Notes: generated by a model from the sequence alone, not told the origin. A DNA stretch of 64,000 bases from Gammaproteobacteria bacterium UBA5109 (GCA_002414385.1 DHZH01000001.1:434431-498430), one strand, 5' to 3'. Shown: positions 24,563 through 32,851, counted from the stretch's first letter. Made by a program: numbers and translations.

Positions 24563-24934
24563 ATGAAACTAGGCTGCTTTTCAATAAGTCTGGCAGTGAA
24601 GGATTTGCAAAAGTCGAAAGCCTTTTACGAAAAAATTGGCTTCGAAGTATTTGCTGGCGAAGAGTCTCATGGGTTTTTGATAATGAAGCATGGAGACACC
24701 AACATCGGCTTATTCCAGGGGATGTTTGAAAAAAATATACTGACCTTCAATCCTGGATGGAATCAGAATGCTGAAAATCTAGAGTCTTTTGATGATGTGC
24801 GTCAGTTGCTTGAGCAGTTCAAGTCTAAAGGCATAGAAATAGCTGAAGAATCTATTACCGGAGATCAAGGTCCATCTAGCTTTTCAATTATTGATCCGGA
24901 CGGAAATCCTATTCTTATAGATCAGCATGTATAA
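24563..24934 (+). CDS. VOC-family (glyoxalase/dioxygenase-like) protein
   Basis: A 123-aa single VOC-superfamily unit. ATG 24563 follows GGAG at 24553-24556. The sequence MKLGCFSISLAVKDLQKSKAFYEKIGFEVF is the standard VOC opening, and FSIIDPDGNPILIDQH the standard close. The first metal position, usually His, seems to be Ser in FSISLAV, so metal binding is doubtful; the C-terminal block carries Asp and Asn rather than the usual Glu. It may be a metal-free binding protein or a further cassette whose right attC is lost. Substrate unknown. Confidence 0.8.
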   Translation: MKLGCFSISLAVKDLQKSKAFYEKIGFEVFAGEESHGFLIMKHGDTNIGLFQGMFEKNILTFNPGWNQNAENLESFDDVRQLLEQFKSKGIEIAEESITGDQGPSSFSIIDPDGNPILIDQHV

Positions 24935-24951
24935 GTATTCTGGATAAAAAG

Positions 24952-24989
24952 GGAGGGGGGATAAAAAGGGACAGTCCCCTGTTTTTCCG
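24952..24989 (+). repeat. 38-bp repeat copy 1 (GGGACAGTCCCC type)
   Basis: The centre GGGACAGTCCC at 24968-24978 is nearly palindromic, and AAAAA before it pairs with GTTTTT after it. The same unit with a few changes recurs at 25349-25386 in the same orientation. The two copies flank the CPXCG gene. It could act as a terminator for the VOC gene. Confidence 0.6.
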
Positions 24990-25114
24990 GAAAGGCATAG
25001 GATTAAACCAGACCTTGTCGTTTTTTTGATTCTGCCGTTTTGCTGTTTCGCGACAGGCCTTGGCACTTTATTTTTGTTCCGATCAGGACTATGTCCTAAT
25101 AAAAAACAAATATC

Positions 25115-25312
25115 ATGGAAACTTTAATCGAGAAAAATATCAGTTGCCCTTACTGTGGCGAATCCATAACCGTATTGATCGACCGGCAGGAATCCGGGCA
25201 GCAGTATATCGAGGATTGCCAGGTCTGCTGCAAGCCTATTGTTTTCGAGGTGATGGAGGATATAAGCGGGCAACTATCTGTTTCGGTACACGACGAAAAT
25301 GAAACTTATTAG
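25115..25312 (+). CDS. CPXCG-motif cysteine-rich protein
   Basis: A 65-aa protein of the Cys-rich CPXG family (PF14255). It carries CPYCGE at residues 11-16 and a second pair in YIEDCQVCCKPI near 31-42, so it probably binds one zinc ion as a small ribbon. Function is unknown. No strong ribosome binding site is seen before ATG 25115. An overlapping frame is open across 25060-25302 but shows no family features. It sits alone between the two 38-bp repeats. Confidence 0.85.
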   Translation: METLIEKNISCPYCGESITVLIDRQESGQQYIEDCQVCCKPIVFEVMEDISGQLSVSVHDENETY

Positions 25313-25348
25313 GTCGGCTTTTTACAAGATAATATAGAGGACGGATAA

Positions 25349-25386
25349 TAGGGGAGATAATAAGGAACAGTCCCCTGTTTTTATCC
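25349..25386 (+). repeat. 38-bp repeat copy 2 (GGGACAGTCCCC type)
   Basis: GGAACAGTCCCCTGTTTTT is centred at 25364-25382, preceded by a G-run and ATAATAA, matching copy 1 at 24952-24989 with few differences. Copies are about 397 bp apart in direct orientation. Confidence 0.6.
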
Positions 25387-25481
25387 AGCTTTTATCAAAT
25401 GCTCAATGTGCTGTTCGTACCAGCCTAAGCGCGCTAGACTTCCCGGTAAAATTCCATGCTGGGAGCCAACCGGAGGGCCTC

Positions 25482-26711
25482 ATGCAAGAAAAAGGAGCGC
25501 TGACGTCCTTTAGTAACGAATTCAGGGACCGGGCGATGGAATATCGCTATCGGGTCTCGTCGCGGTCGGAAACGGTACAGCAGCTACGCGTATCGTTGTT
25601 GGTCTCTGCGGTCATTTTTGCCCTGCTCATTGTGCTGGACTACAGACTGGTGGGCATGAACCTCAATTTTTATGCCCTAGTTGGGCTGCGCACGATTGCC
25701 ATACTGGCCTGCCTGGCCTTGATCGTGGCGCTGTCCCGCTCACCGAAACTGGCCGATCGCTCAACCCTGCTGAATATCGTCTGCTTTATCATGGTGACAG
25801 CCATGATCCTGGTCATCCCGCTGCGTCCGGTCACGGAAAGCAGTCAGCTGACGGCAGCGGTGATTCTTTCCTTTGCCATTTACCTGTTTTTCCCCAACCG
25901 GATTGCCTGGGTAGTTGCCCTGAATGTCTATCTGGCGGTGGGCTTTCTGCTGGCGCTGATTTTCTGGTCGACGGTGTCTTCAAGCATGATTTTCGGGGCT
26001 GCAATGGTGCTTTTGTTCCAGAATGCTGTGGGACTGGTCATTTTACGGCGCCTGTCTGCCCTCCAGCGGCGTCAGTTTGCCTTGCTGGCGATGGAACGAC
26101 AAACCAACAAACTCATGCAGCAGGAAATTGAAAGTCGCAAGGATCTTGAGGCACAACTACGCCAGCAGGCACAAAAAGATCACCTGACAGGGCTGAATAA
26201 TCGCCGCTGGTTCCTGGAGCTGGCTGAACAGGAGCTGCGTCACTGCCGGCGTCGACAGGAACCGCTTTCCCTGTGCATGGTGGATCTCGACCACTTCAAG
26301 ACCGTGAATGACCGCTTTGGCCATGCGGTTGGTGACAGGGTGCTGGTGCAGATTGCTGGCCTGTGCCAGGAAGTCTTGCGTGATTCAGACATTATCGGGC
26401 GCTATGGTGGCGAGGAATTCGTCCTGGCATTACCGGGGACTGATGCCAATGCTGCATTTGAAGTTGCCGAACGCTTACGACTTCGCATTCTGCACTTTAC
26501 TTTCCTTGAGCTGCCCGAGCCCCTGCAGTTAAGCATCACTGCAGGAATCGCCGAAGTGACAGCGGAAGATGAGGATCCTGGCTCCGCGTTAGAGCGGGCT
26601 GACCTGGCCCTTTATGCCGGCAAGGCACGTGGGCGTAATACCGTCATCCTGGAAAATGAACTGCAAAATGAGCATGGGAACAGAAGGCAGGCCCAGAGCC
26701 GAAAAATCTGA
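25482..26711 (+). CDS. Membrane-bound diguanylate cyclase (GGDEF)
   Basis: A 409-aa inner-membrane enzyme expected to make cyclic-di-GMP from GTP. ATG 25482 follows GGAGG at 25472-25476. The N-terminal ~200 residues hold about six hydrophobic helices, resembling a 6-TM sensory region. A coiled-coil linker LMQQEIESRKDLEAQLRQQAQKDHLTGLNNRRWF joins the GGDEF domain. The catalytic motif is GGEEF at residues 309-313, and an RxxD inhibitory site, RDSD, lies five residues before it, so product feedback inhibition is likely. No EAL domain is present. It stands immediately after the repeat copies. Confidence 0.93.
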   Translation: MQEKGALTSFSNEFRDRAMEYRYRVSSRSETVQQLRVSLLVSAVIFALLIVLDYRLVGMNLNFYALVGLRTIAILACLALIVALSRSPKLADRSTLLNIVCFIMVTAMILVIPLRPVTESSQLTAAVILSFAIYLFFPNRIAWVVALNVYLAVGFLLALIFWSTVSSSMIFGAAMVLLFQNAVGLVILRRLSALQRRQFALLAMERQTNKLMQQEIESRKDLEAQLRQQAQKDHLTGLNNRRWFLELAEQELRHCRRRQEPLSLCMVDLDHFKTVNDRFGHAVGDRVLVQIAGLCQEVLRDSDIIGRYGGEEFVLALPGTDANAAFEVAERLRLRILHFTFLELPEPLQLSITAGIAEVTAEDEDPGSALERADLALYAGKARGRNTVILENELQNEHGNRRQAQSRKI

Positions 26712-26779
26712 CAAGCCGCTCAAGGCATTCGAGCATGTCATAATGGGCGAATATTTATTCAGGAAAGTACAGGATTACA

Positions 26780-27496
26780 ATGGACGAGATTAAACAGAAA
26801 ATTGCGCTATTCATCGATGCGGATAATGCCCCGGCCAGTAAGTTTGAAGATGTGCTGAGCGAAGTCGCCAAGTATGGGGTGGTGACCATTCGCAAAGCCT
26901 ACGGTAACTGGAAGTCTTCGACGCTCAAAAGCTGGGAAGAGCTTTTGCATGAGTATGCTATCCAGCCAGTTCAGCAATATGATCTGATCAAGGGTAAAAA
27001 TGCTTCTGACATCGCCCTGGTAATCGATGCCATGGATGTAATGTACACCAAGGAAATCGATGTAATGTGTTTTATTACTTCCGATTGTGACTTTACACCC
27101 CTGGTAACAAGAGCCCTGGCAGAAGGCAAAGTGGTGCTTGGCTTTGGTGAACGCAAAACACCGATGCCCTTTGTTAATGCCTGCTCCAAGTTCCTGTACC
27201 TGGATCAGGGTGAGACCGTCGCAGAAAAAAGCAGCAGCAAGCCCAAAAACATCAAATCGGATACCAAGCTGATTGCGCTTTTACGTCAGGCCATCGAGGC
27301 CAATGAAGATGATGAAGGCTGGGCTGACCTCAGGGCGGTGGGTTCCAATATTTCCAACCGGACATCATTTGATTGCAGAAATTACGGCTTTAAAAACCTG
27401 AGCAGCCTGTTCAAGACCATTGACCTGTTTGAGTTAAAGCGCGGGCAGGGCTCGTCCTATCTGGTCCGGGATGCCAGGAAATCCAAGAAGAACTGA
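26780..27496 (+). CDS. NYN-domain putative ribonuclease with C-terminal OST-HTH
   Basis: A 238-aa protein of the LabA/DUF88 NYN family. The N-terminal PIN-like nuclease domain shows IALFIDADNAPA near residues 8-19, DLIKGKNASDIALVIDAMDVMY near 68-89 and FITSDCDFTPLVTRALAEGK near 98-117, supplying four acidic residues of the metal site. After a Ser/Lys linker, residues ~160-232 form an OST-HTH/LOTUS domain, LIALLRQAIEANEDDEGWADLRAVG, ending SSYLVRD. Such proteins probably cleave or bind structured RNA; the target is unknown. It is the first gene of a long co-oriented run. Confidence 0.9.
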   Translation: MDEIKQKIALFIDADNAPASKFEDVLSEVAKYGVVTIRKAYGNWKSSTLKSWEELLHEYAIQPVQQYDLIKGKNASDIALVIDAMDVMYTKEIDVMCFITSDCDFTPLVTRALAEGKVVLGFGERKTPMPFVNACSKFLYLDQGETVAEKSSSKPKNIKSDTKLIALLRQAIEANEDDEGWADLRAVGSNISNRTSFDCRNYGFKNLSSLFKTIDLFELKRGQGSSYLVRDARKSKKN

Positions 27497-27535
27497 TAAA
27501 CAAAAAGTGTAGCTCCTGGAGGTATGGGGGTAATC

Positions 27536-28120
27536 ATGAAAAAATTTAAGTTATTCGTTCAGGATAAAGGCCTTATCCGAATTCTTGTGCTTACACTCGG
27601 TCTGCTTTTAATTCCACTGATTGCAATGCAGGTGAGCGATTCCAGTGAAGTGAACTGGAGCCTGTTTGATTTTATCTTTATGTTTGTGTTGCTGTTCTTT
27701 ACCCAGTTGGCTTTCCTGTTGATTTCCCGTCGGGTCAATAATCTGGCCTATAAGGCTGCTGTGGGTATTGCATTGCTGCTTGCATTTTTGCTGGTATGGA
27801 TTAACGGTGCCGTTGGCATTATCGGTAACGAAGGCAATCCGGCCAATCTGATGTATTTTGCTGTGATTCTGGTAGGAGTCATCGGCGCTATTCTTTCACG
27901 GCTTCAAGCACCAGGCATGGCGATTACCTTATGTGCTGCTGCCTGCGCGCAAATTCTTGTGGCTCTGCTTGCCTGGATGGGTGACGGATTTGGCGCGCAA
28001 TCACCGGACTGGTTCAGGGACGTGCTTGGCGTAAGCTGTTTCTTTGCTTTGCTGATGCTACTGTCTGCGTATCTGTTTTTAGTGGCAGCACGACGACAAG
28101 CCCAGGCGACCAGCACCTAA
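27536..28120 (+). CDS. Hypothetical multi-pass membrane protein
   Basis: A 194-aa integral membrane protein of unknown family with five or six hydrophobic helices (LIRILVLTLGLLLIPLIAMQ, LFDFIFMFVLLFFTQLAFLLI, AVGIALLLAFLLVWI, YFAVILVGVIGAILS and others). ATG 27536 (MKKFKLF) is preferred; a GGGGG run lies 5 bases upstream. Another ATG at 27524 is in frame but sits directly on the GGAGG at 27518-27522. The C-terminal tail is basic. It precedes the FecR-like pair by 29 bp and is probably in the same transcript. Confidence 0.72.
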   Translation: MKKFKLFVQDKGLIRILVLTLGLLLIPLIAMQVSDSSEVNWSLFDFIFMFVLLFFTQLAFLLISRRVNNLAYKAAVGIALLLAFLLVWINGAVGIIGNEGNPANLMYFAVILVGVIGAILSRLQAPGMAITLCAAACAQILVALLAWMGDGFGAQSPDWFRDVLGVSCFFALLMLLSAYLFLVAARRQAQATST

Positions 28121-28149
28121 GTCTGGCAGTAAAGTTCAAGGGAGTGACT

Positions 28150-28806
28150 ATGCCTTATTTCTTTTTATTTCTGTTATTGATGGCAGGGCAAGGTCTGGCT
28201 CAGTCTGGACTGTCTGATCAAAATAATAACCTGACTGTTGGCAGAATTATTTCCACCAGTGGTGAAGTTTCAATTACCAGAGCTGATGGCAGCCAGGAAA
28301 TTGCCCAGCGACGTGCAGATATTCATGAAGGCGATTCGATTCAGACCGGAGCAGAAGGTTTTGTGCAAATGCGTATGATTGATTCCGCACAAATAACACT
28401 TCATTGTTCCTCAATAATGGAGATTCGAAGCTATCAGCCATTTGACTCTGCCAGTGGTATCCAGCTCTATCTGAATCAGGGACATTTGCGCACAATTACA
28501 GGTTCTCATCAGGGTACTTATAGACTGGTCACGCCGGTGGCTTTGGCAGGACCTCTGTCTTCTGGCAGTCAGACTGTCTATCTGGTATTGCAGGAATCCG
28601 ATTCATCTTTTTTATACGGAGTATTTCAGGGAAATTTGAGTGTCATGGTAGGCAATAATTTATTTGACATGGGCGCTCAGCCCCCGTTAGGTTTCCTGCG
28701 TGTCAGAGATGACCAGACAGCTGAATTCGTCGATTCGGCTTTCGCGAATTCAGTAATAAGCAGGGCCTGTCCTGATTCACAATATCGACTGGCCTTACCC
28801 CAATAA
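28150..28806 (+). CDS. FecR-domain-like secreted protein 1
   Basis: A 218-aa exported protein. ATG 28150 follows AAGGGAG at 28138-28144. The signal peptide MPYFFLFLLLMAGQGLAQ is short. The FecR-like region is VGRIISTSGEVSITRADGS, then IHEGDSIQTGAEGFVQMRMIDSAQITLHCSS, the beta-rich core seen in FecR/LPS-assembly-type proteins, and a later glycine-rich SFLYGVFQGNLSVMVG. It has no transmembrane helix or N-terminal anti-sigma domain, so it is not a classic anti-sigma regulator. It is paralogous to the next gene in order of blocks. The fold is known to bind ligands or receptors; the function here is unknown. Confidence 0.75.
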   Translation: MPYFFLFLLLMAGQGLAQSGLSDQNNNLTVGRIISTSGEVSITRADGSQEIAQRRADIHEGDSIQTGAEGFVQMRMIDSAQITLHCSSIMEIRSYQPFDSASGIQLYLNQGHLRTITGSHQGTYRLVTPVALAGPLSSGSQTVYLVLQESDSSFLYGVFQGNLSVMVGNNLFDMGAQPPLGFLRVRDDQTAEFVDSAFANSVISRACPDSQYRLALPQ

Positions 28807-28882
28807 TCTCACTGAATTTCTGGTACCCGCCTTATTACTATTTTGATACCTTTCACTATCCAGTGTTAAAAGTGAATTGAAA

Positions 28883-29506
28883 ATGCGATTTTTGCTGTTT
28901 TGTCTTATCCTGCTGCCTCTGCTGGTTAACGCCCAGCTCAGGCGGGCAGACTCCATCGGCAATGTCATCACCACCCGTAATGATGCGGTATTCAGTGGTG
29001 TGGACGGCATGCTGCGTATTGCCCAGCGGCGCGGGGAAGTGCATGTCGGTGATGTGATTGCGACCGGCCCGACGACCCCGATGCAAATGCGTATGGTGGA
29101 TTCGGGAAATATTCGCCTGGCCTGCAGCTCGGAAATGGTGATTCATGAGTACAGTACAGGTGCCGACCAGCCAGTGAATATTGCGATGGAATATCGTCAT
29201 GGCGGGCTTTTACTGGTCAGCGGCAGAAGTGAACGCGAAAGTTTTACCTTGAACACTCCATTTGCAGATGTAGATATTCGCAACGGGGTTTTTGAAATCG
29301 AGCAGGAAACCACGGCATCCTATCTGCTGGGGGTTTACCAGGGCAGCATCAGAATCTTCAATAATCCGGGTGGGTTGCAGGTCGGCGATATCAATGCCGA
29401 GAGCTTTGTGCGTATTACACTCAATGGCACGATTGAAACCATCGACCGCAATACTTTACAGGCCCAGCGTGACCGTAATTGCGCGCCTCTTGGAGTCAAC
29501 CAGTAA
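28883..29506 (+). CDS. FecR-domain-like secreted protein 2
   Basis: A 207-aa exported paralogue of the preceding protein. ATG 28883 gives the signal MRFLLFCLILLPLLVNAQ; a TTG two codons upstream is in frame. The shared blocks are IGNVITTRNDAVFSG, RGEVHVGDVIATGPTTPMQMRMVDSGNIRLACSSEM, then ASYLLGVYQGSIRIF. Compared with copy 1 the QMRM(I/V)DS and YGVFQG/LGVYQG motifs are nearly identical, which makes tandem duplication the best explanation. The Cys in the CSS segment is kept in both. The gene is 76 bp downstream of copy 1. Confidence 0.75.
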   Translation: MRFLLFCLILLPLLVNAQLRRADSIGNVITTRNDAVFSGVDGMLRIAQRRGEVHVGDVIATGPTTPMQMRMVDSGNIRLACSSEMVIHEYSTGADQPVNIAMEYRHGGLLLVSGRSERESFTLNTPFADVDIRNGVFEIEQETTASYLLGVYQGSIRIFNNPGGLQVGDINAESFVRITLNGTIETIDRNTLQAQRDRNCAPLGVNQ

Positions 29507-29527
29507 CGAAACCGGAAAGGAACTGCC

Positions 29528-30007
29528 ATGCCACGCCTGATTACTTTTACAACAGATAAACAGGCAGACCTGGAAGCGTTTTTCCTTACTATTCGGGGTA
29601 ATAGTGAATTTCCTTTTGAGCCGGAAGGTTTTCATGCCGACTTGCGGCATATCCCCAGAGTGTACCAGAGCAAAGGCGGAGAATTCTGGTTGCTGGTGGA
29701 AGAAGATAAAGTGATAGGGACCGTTGGATTGCGCTGTCTGGAGCCGGACGTCGTCGAGCTCAAACGCATGAACATTCTCGATGAATTTCAAGGGCTGGGC
29801 CTGGGTCATCTACTGATGGACAGAGCGCTCAAACATGCCAGGGAACAGGGTTTTGAGCGCATGCTGCTGGATTCAATCAGGACCAAGGAACCGGCCCTTC
29901 ATCTGTATGACAAGTACGGTTTTACCGAAATCGAACGTTATAACGACAATCCCTACGCCGATATTTTTATGGAGCTGGACCTGAATACTGAGGGGAAGAA
30001 GATATGA
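29528..30007 (+). CDS. GNAT-family N-acetyltransferase
   Basis: A 159-aa acetyltransferase using acetyl-CoA; acceptor unknown. GNAT marks are visible: VIGTVGLRCLE near residue 60, the CoA pyrophosphate loop in ILDEFQGLGLGHLLMDRAL near residues 85-105, and the C-terminal ALHLYDKYGFTEIERY. ATG 29528 is preceded by AAGGA at 29517-29521. It overlaps the next gene by four bases (ATGA), so translation is coupled. Confidence 0.88.
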   Translation: MPRLITFTTDKQADLEAFFLTIRGNSEFPFEPEGFHADLRHIPRVYQSKGGEFWLLVEEDKVIGTVGLRCLEPDVVELKRMNILDEFQGLGLGHLLMDRALKHAREQGFERMLLDSIRTKEPALHLYDKYGFTEIERYNDNPYADIFMELDLNTEGKKI

Positions 30008-30423
30008 CAGCCGAAACCTTTGGTAGAGCTGCCCTGATCTGGTTAGTGATTGCGGTACTGGCGGTCCTTAACGGTTTTTTGCGCGAGTATGTACTGGTAC
30101 CGTTTTTTGGCCAGGAGACAGCCTTACCTTTGAGCGGCTTGCTGCTGAGTCTTATTGTGCTGATTGTTACCTGGCTGAGTATGGGCTTTTTTGGCAGGCA
30201 AAATTCAGCGATGTATTTCCTCATTGGATTGCAATGGGTGCTGATGACACTGCTTTTTGAAATCGGGCTGGGTCGTTATGTGTCGGGAATATCCTGGGCC
30301 GAGTTGCTGCAGCTTTTTAATGTGCGCAGTGGAAACCTGTTTTCGCTGGTCCTTTTCATTTCTTTTATCGCTCCCTGGCGCATTGCCCGCTTTAAAGGCC
30401 TGATTCAGGCTGAAGGTAAATAA
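30004..30423 (+). CDS. Hypothetical inner-membrane protein
   Basis: A 139-aa integral membrane protein of unknown family with four hydrophobic segments: LIWLVIAVLAVLNGFL, LPLSGLLLSLIVLIVTWLSM, AMYFLIGLQWVLMTLLFEIG and LFSLVLFISFIAPW. Its ATG overlaps the GNAT stop codon, and its own stop (TAA ending at 30423) is shared with the start of the kinase-like gene at 30423, so the three are translationally coupled. Function cannot be inferred. Confidence 0.75.
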   Translation: MTAETFGRAALIWLVIAVLAVLNGFLREYVLVPFFGQETALPLSGLLLSLIVLIVTWLSMGFFGRQNSAMYFLIGLQWVLMTLLFEIGLGRYVSGISWAELLQLFNVRSGNLFSLVLFISFIAPWRIARFKGLIQAEGK

Positions 30424-30935
30424 TGAAGCGGGTGCTGATATTTGGTAATTCAGGCGCGGGTAAATCCACGCTGGCCGGCGCTATTGCCAGGCAGTATGAA
30501 CTGGCGCATCTGGACCTCGATACCCTGGCCTGGGAAGCAGAAATGCCGCCAAGGCGTAAGGACTTAAAAGCATCAGCAAAACTGATTGAAGACTTTATCC
30601 AGGCCAATGAATGCTGGGTGATAGAAGGCTGTTATGCGGATTTACTGGAGCTGGTCGCAGAGCAGGCTGAGGAAATAATATTTATGAATCTGTCAGTCGA
30701 ACAGTGTCAGACTAATGCCAGAGCACGCCCCTGGGAGCCGCATAAATATCCCAGCAGGGAAGCACAGGATGCCAATCTTGCCATGTTGCTGGACTGGATT
30801 GCCGAGTATCCGGAGCGGGATGATGTATTTTCACTGCAAGCCCATCAGGCATTTTATGATAGGTTTAAAGGGCAGAAGCAGATGATCCTCGATAACGAAA
30901 ATAATAAAAATATTAAAACTGAACCCCTACCATAA
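30423..30935 (+). CDS. P-loop kinase-like protein (adenylate/shikimate kinase fold)
   Basis: A 170-aa cytosolic P-loop protein, probably a small-molecule kinase related to topology-modulation/FlaR-type proteins. Walker A is GNSGAGKST at residues 8-16, followed by a hydrophobic strand HLDLDTLAWE near 29-38, which resembles the substrate-binding DxD region. The acidic segment WVIEGCYADLLE near 66-77 is the equivalent of a Walker B/acceptor part. A C-terminal Asn/Lys-rich tail follows. Its start overlaps the upstream membrane protein's stop by one base. Substrate unknown. Confidence 0.78.
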   Translation: MKRVLIFGNSGAGKSTLAGAIARQYELAHLDLDTLAWEAEMPPRRKDLKASAKLIEDFIQANECWVIEGCYADLLELVAEQAEEIIFMNLSVEQCQTNARARPWEPHKYPSREAQDANLAMLLDWIAEYPERDDVFSLQAHQAFYDRFKGQKQMILDNENNKNIKTEPLP

Positions 30936-30946
30936 AGAGGTGTGAG

Positions 30947-31471
30947 ATGAATTCAGCTAAAGCAATTGTCGGTTTAAGCTTGTTACTGTGTTTTTCTTCG
31001 GCAGGATTTGCCCAGAATGAGCCATGTACTTCAGATGCACGTTTTTCCGCCTTCGATTTCTGGGTTGGCGACTGGGATGTCTATGCCAATGGCAATCCTG
31101 TCGGCAGCAATTCAATTGTCAAACACGAGGCCGGTTGTCTCTTGCTGGAAAGCTGGGAAGGGGCCGGTGGCTCGACTGGCATGAGCCTGAACTATTTTAA
31201 TCCGGTAAGTGGCTTCTGGCAGCAGGTCTGGGTGTCTGCGGGCGAGTATGCCATTGATATCAGTGGCGGACTGGTCAATGAGTCCATGGTGCTGGTTGGA
31301 GAGCTTTATAATTATGGCAGTGGCGAGACTTTTGATTTCAGGGGCACCTGGACACCCAATGCCGATGGCAGTGTCAGGCAGTTCTTTGAACAGGTAAATC
31401 CGGAAACCAGTGCATGGGAGCCCTGGTTCGACGGGCGTTATGTGCGCAAAGATACCGACAGTACTTTATAA
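30947..31471 (+). CDS. Secreted DUF1579-like protein
   Basis: A 174-aa exported protein with signal peptide MNSAKAIVGLSLLLCFSSAGFAQ. The mature part begins FSAFDFWVGDWDVY, a hallmark of DUF1579-like lipocalin-fold proteins, and continues with EAGCLLLESWEG, then GTWTPNADGSVRQFFEQ and a C-terminal WFDGRYVRK. Two Cys residues (in EPCTSD and EAGCLL) may form a disulfide in the periplasm. GTGTGA with AGAGGTG precedes ATG 30947. The next gene starts immediately after its stop. Confidence 0.78.
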   Translation: MNSAKAIVGLSLLLCFSSAGFAQNEPCTSDARFSAFDFWVGDWDVYANGNPVGSNSIVKHEAGCLLLESWEGAGGSTGMSLNYFNPVSGFWQQVWVSAGEYAIDISGGLVNESMVLVGELYNYGSGETFDFRGTWTPNADGSVRQFFEQVNPETSAWEPWFDGRYVRKDTDSTL

Positions 31472-31891
31472 ATGAATCAGCAGGCGATTTTTCAGCCCTT
31501 TATGGCAATGATGCTGCTCACGCTTGTGGTGTGGGTTTATATGTACAGTAAAAGAATTCCGTTTATCCGTAACAGTGATTTGACACCGGATCAACTGACA
31601 GCATTTGAATTTACCCGTTTGTCACCGCCAGCAGTGGCCAATCCTTCAGATAATTTCAAAAACCTGTTTGAGCTGCCGGTTGTTTTTTATGCCTTGTGTC
31701 TTTACCTGTATGTCACTGCGCAAGTGGATCAAGCGGTTCTAATCGGAGCCTGGATCTTTGTCGGCTTTCGGGTTTTACACAGCCTTGTTCACTGTACAGT
31801 CAATATCGTCATGTTACGATTCGTGCTTTATTGCCTTTCCTCTTTAGTGCTATGGCTGATGTTATTGCGTGAGGTCTTGCGGCTATTCTGA
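31472..31891 (+). CDS. MAPEG-family membrane protein
   Basis: A 139-aa inner-membrane protein of the MAPEG superfamily (membrane-associated eicosanoid/glutathione metabolism), with four helices. The family motif NPSDNFKNLFELPVVFYALCLYL at about residues 65-87 carries the conserved Asn/Asp/Phe pattern linked to glutathione-dependent activities, and the last helices include FRVLHSLVHCTVN. Bacterial members of this subgroup have no defined substrate. It starts on the base after the preceding stop and overlaps the next gene by one base. Confidence 0.87.
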   Translation: MNQQAIFQPFMAMMLLTLVVWVYMYSKRIPFIRNSDLTPDQLTAFEFTRLSPPAVANPSDNFKNLFELPVVFYALCLYLYVTAQVDQAVLIGAWIFVGFRVLHSLVHCTVNIVMLRFVLYCLSSLVLWLMLLREVLRLF

Positions 31892-32421
31892 TGTCCTGCC
31901 TGGTCTACCTGAAACAGAATCTGCTGATGAGTTTTACGGTCGCACCCTGGCGCGCGCCGCTCAAGGCCTGGCTGCCATTCCCTATCTTTGCCGTGCTTTC
32001 ACTGGTGCTGGGTTTAAGTTCCGGGATTTATCAGCCGGGCTTACTTGAGTCAGACTTGTTCTGGATATTGCCGCTAAGCCTGTTTGTGTTTCCCTCCCTG
32101 CTGGAAGAAAGTTTTTTTCGCGGGGTGTTAATCCCGAAAAATACATATCAGCGTGGCAGTAAGAAAATCATTCAGGCCATGCTTATCAGCACGGCAATAT
32201 TTGTTGCCTGGCATCCCTTTAATGCAATTTTATTTAATAACACGGCCATCAGTTTTTTCCTGGATCCAGTTTTTTTGCTGATGGTTGCTGCGCTGGGGCT
32301 GAGCTGCAGTTATGCCTATATAGTATCAGGCTCAATCTGGGTGCCGACCATCATGCATTGGCTGACGGTACTGGTCTGGGTGTTTTTTCTTGGCGGCAGA
32401 AACCTTATCCTTGAAGCCTGA
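31891..32421 (+). CDS. CPBP-family intramembrane metalloprotease
   Basis: A 176-aa membrane protein of the CPBP/Abi (Rce1-like) family. The signature EESFFR (EExxxR) is at residues 72-77 in LEESFFRG, and the further His positions are in AIFVAWHPFNA and WVPTIMHW, the expected metal ligands. There are about five hydrophobic helices. Such proteases cleave peptides in the membrane, some in bacteriocin self-immunity, others in unknown roles. ATG 31891 overlaps the MAPEG stop codon by one base. Confidence 0.85.
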   Translation: MSCLVYLKQNLLMSFTVAPWRAPLKAWLPFPIFAVLSLVLGLSSGIYQPGLLESDLFWILPLSLFVFPSLLEESFFRGVLIPKNTYQRGSKKIIQAMLISTAIFVAWHPFNAILFNNTAISFFLDPVFLLMVAALGLSCSYAYIVSGSIWVPTIMHWLTVLVWVFFLGGRNLILEA

Positions 32422-32455
32422 TGACTGAATCAAGTTTTACTTTCCCGGGAATCCC

Positions 32456-32851
32456 ATGAAGAAAGCAATAGTACAGGCTGGGCATGCCGCTCTGGCATTT
32501 TTACTCTTATGGTCAGCATTTGTACAAATAAATGATCCGGACCCCTGGTACTGGATTGCGGTTTACGGTCTGGCTGCCTTACTGCCGCTCGGATCCATTT
32601 TCGAACATAATTTTCGTAGGGTTTGCCTGTTTCTGTTTGGTCTGATTACAGCAGGAGTATTAATGGCCCTTCCAGGGTTTCTTGATTTTTTACGAATTGG
32701 TGACTTTGCATCTCTGGCTGAAGAAATGACAGCGGCAAGTCTGGAAATTGAGTATGCCCGGGAGTTTCTGGGACTGTTAATCGCGCTGGCAGTTTGTTTG
32801 TGCTATTGGCTCCTGCTACCGGCCAGCAGTAATCCTGAAAATAGTTCATGA
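32456..32851 (+). CDS. Transmembrane 220 (TMEM220) family protein
   Basis: A 131-aa integral membrane protein related to TMEM220 (PF15071). The family's conserved opening, AFVQINDPDPWYWIAVYGLAAL near residues 21-42, follows a first helix, and a last helix FLGLLIALAVCLCYWLLL closes it; about four helices in total. Function unknown. It overlaps DUF1643 by four bases (ATGA). Confidence 0.85.
   Translation: MKKAIVQAGHAALAFLLLWSAFVQINDPDPWYWIAVYGLAALLPLGSIFEHNFRRVCLFLFGLITAGVLMALPGFLDFLRIGDFASLAEEMTAASLEIEYAREFLGLLIALAVCLCYWLLLPASSNPENSS

Noticed and set aside
24452..25386. VOC and CPXCG genes as sixth and seventh cassettes
   Set aside because: No complementary R'' core is found downstream of either gene; only the left edge of the VOC gene resembles a worn core.
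21890..27496. A combined defence system made of HicBA, GIY-YIG, GGDEF and NYN proteins
   Set aside because: The first two lie in separate independent cassettes and the last two are chromosomal with their own starts; nothing shows a shared operon or complex.
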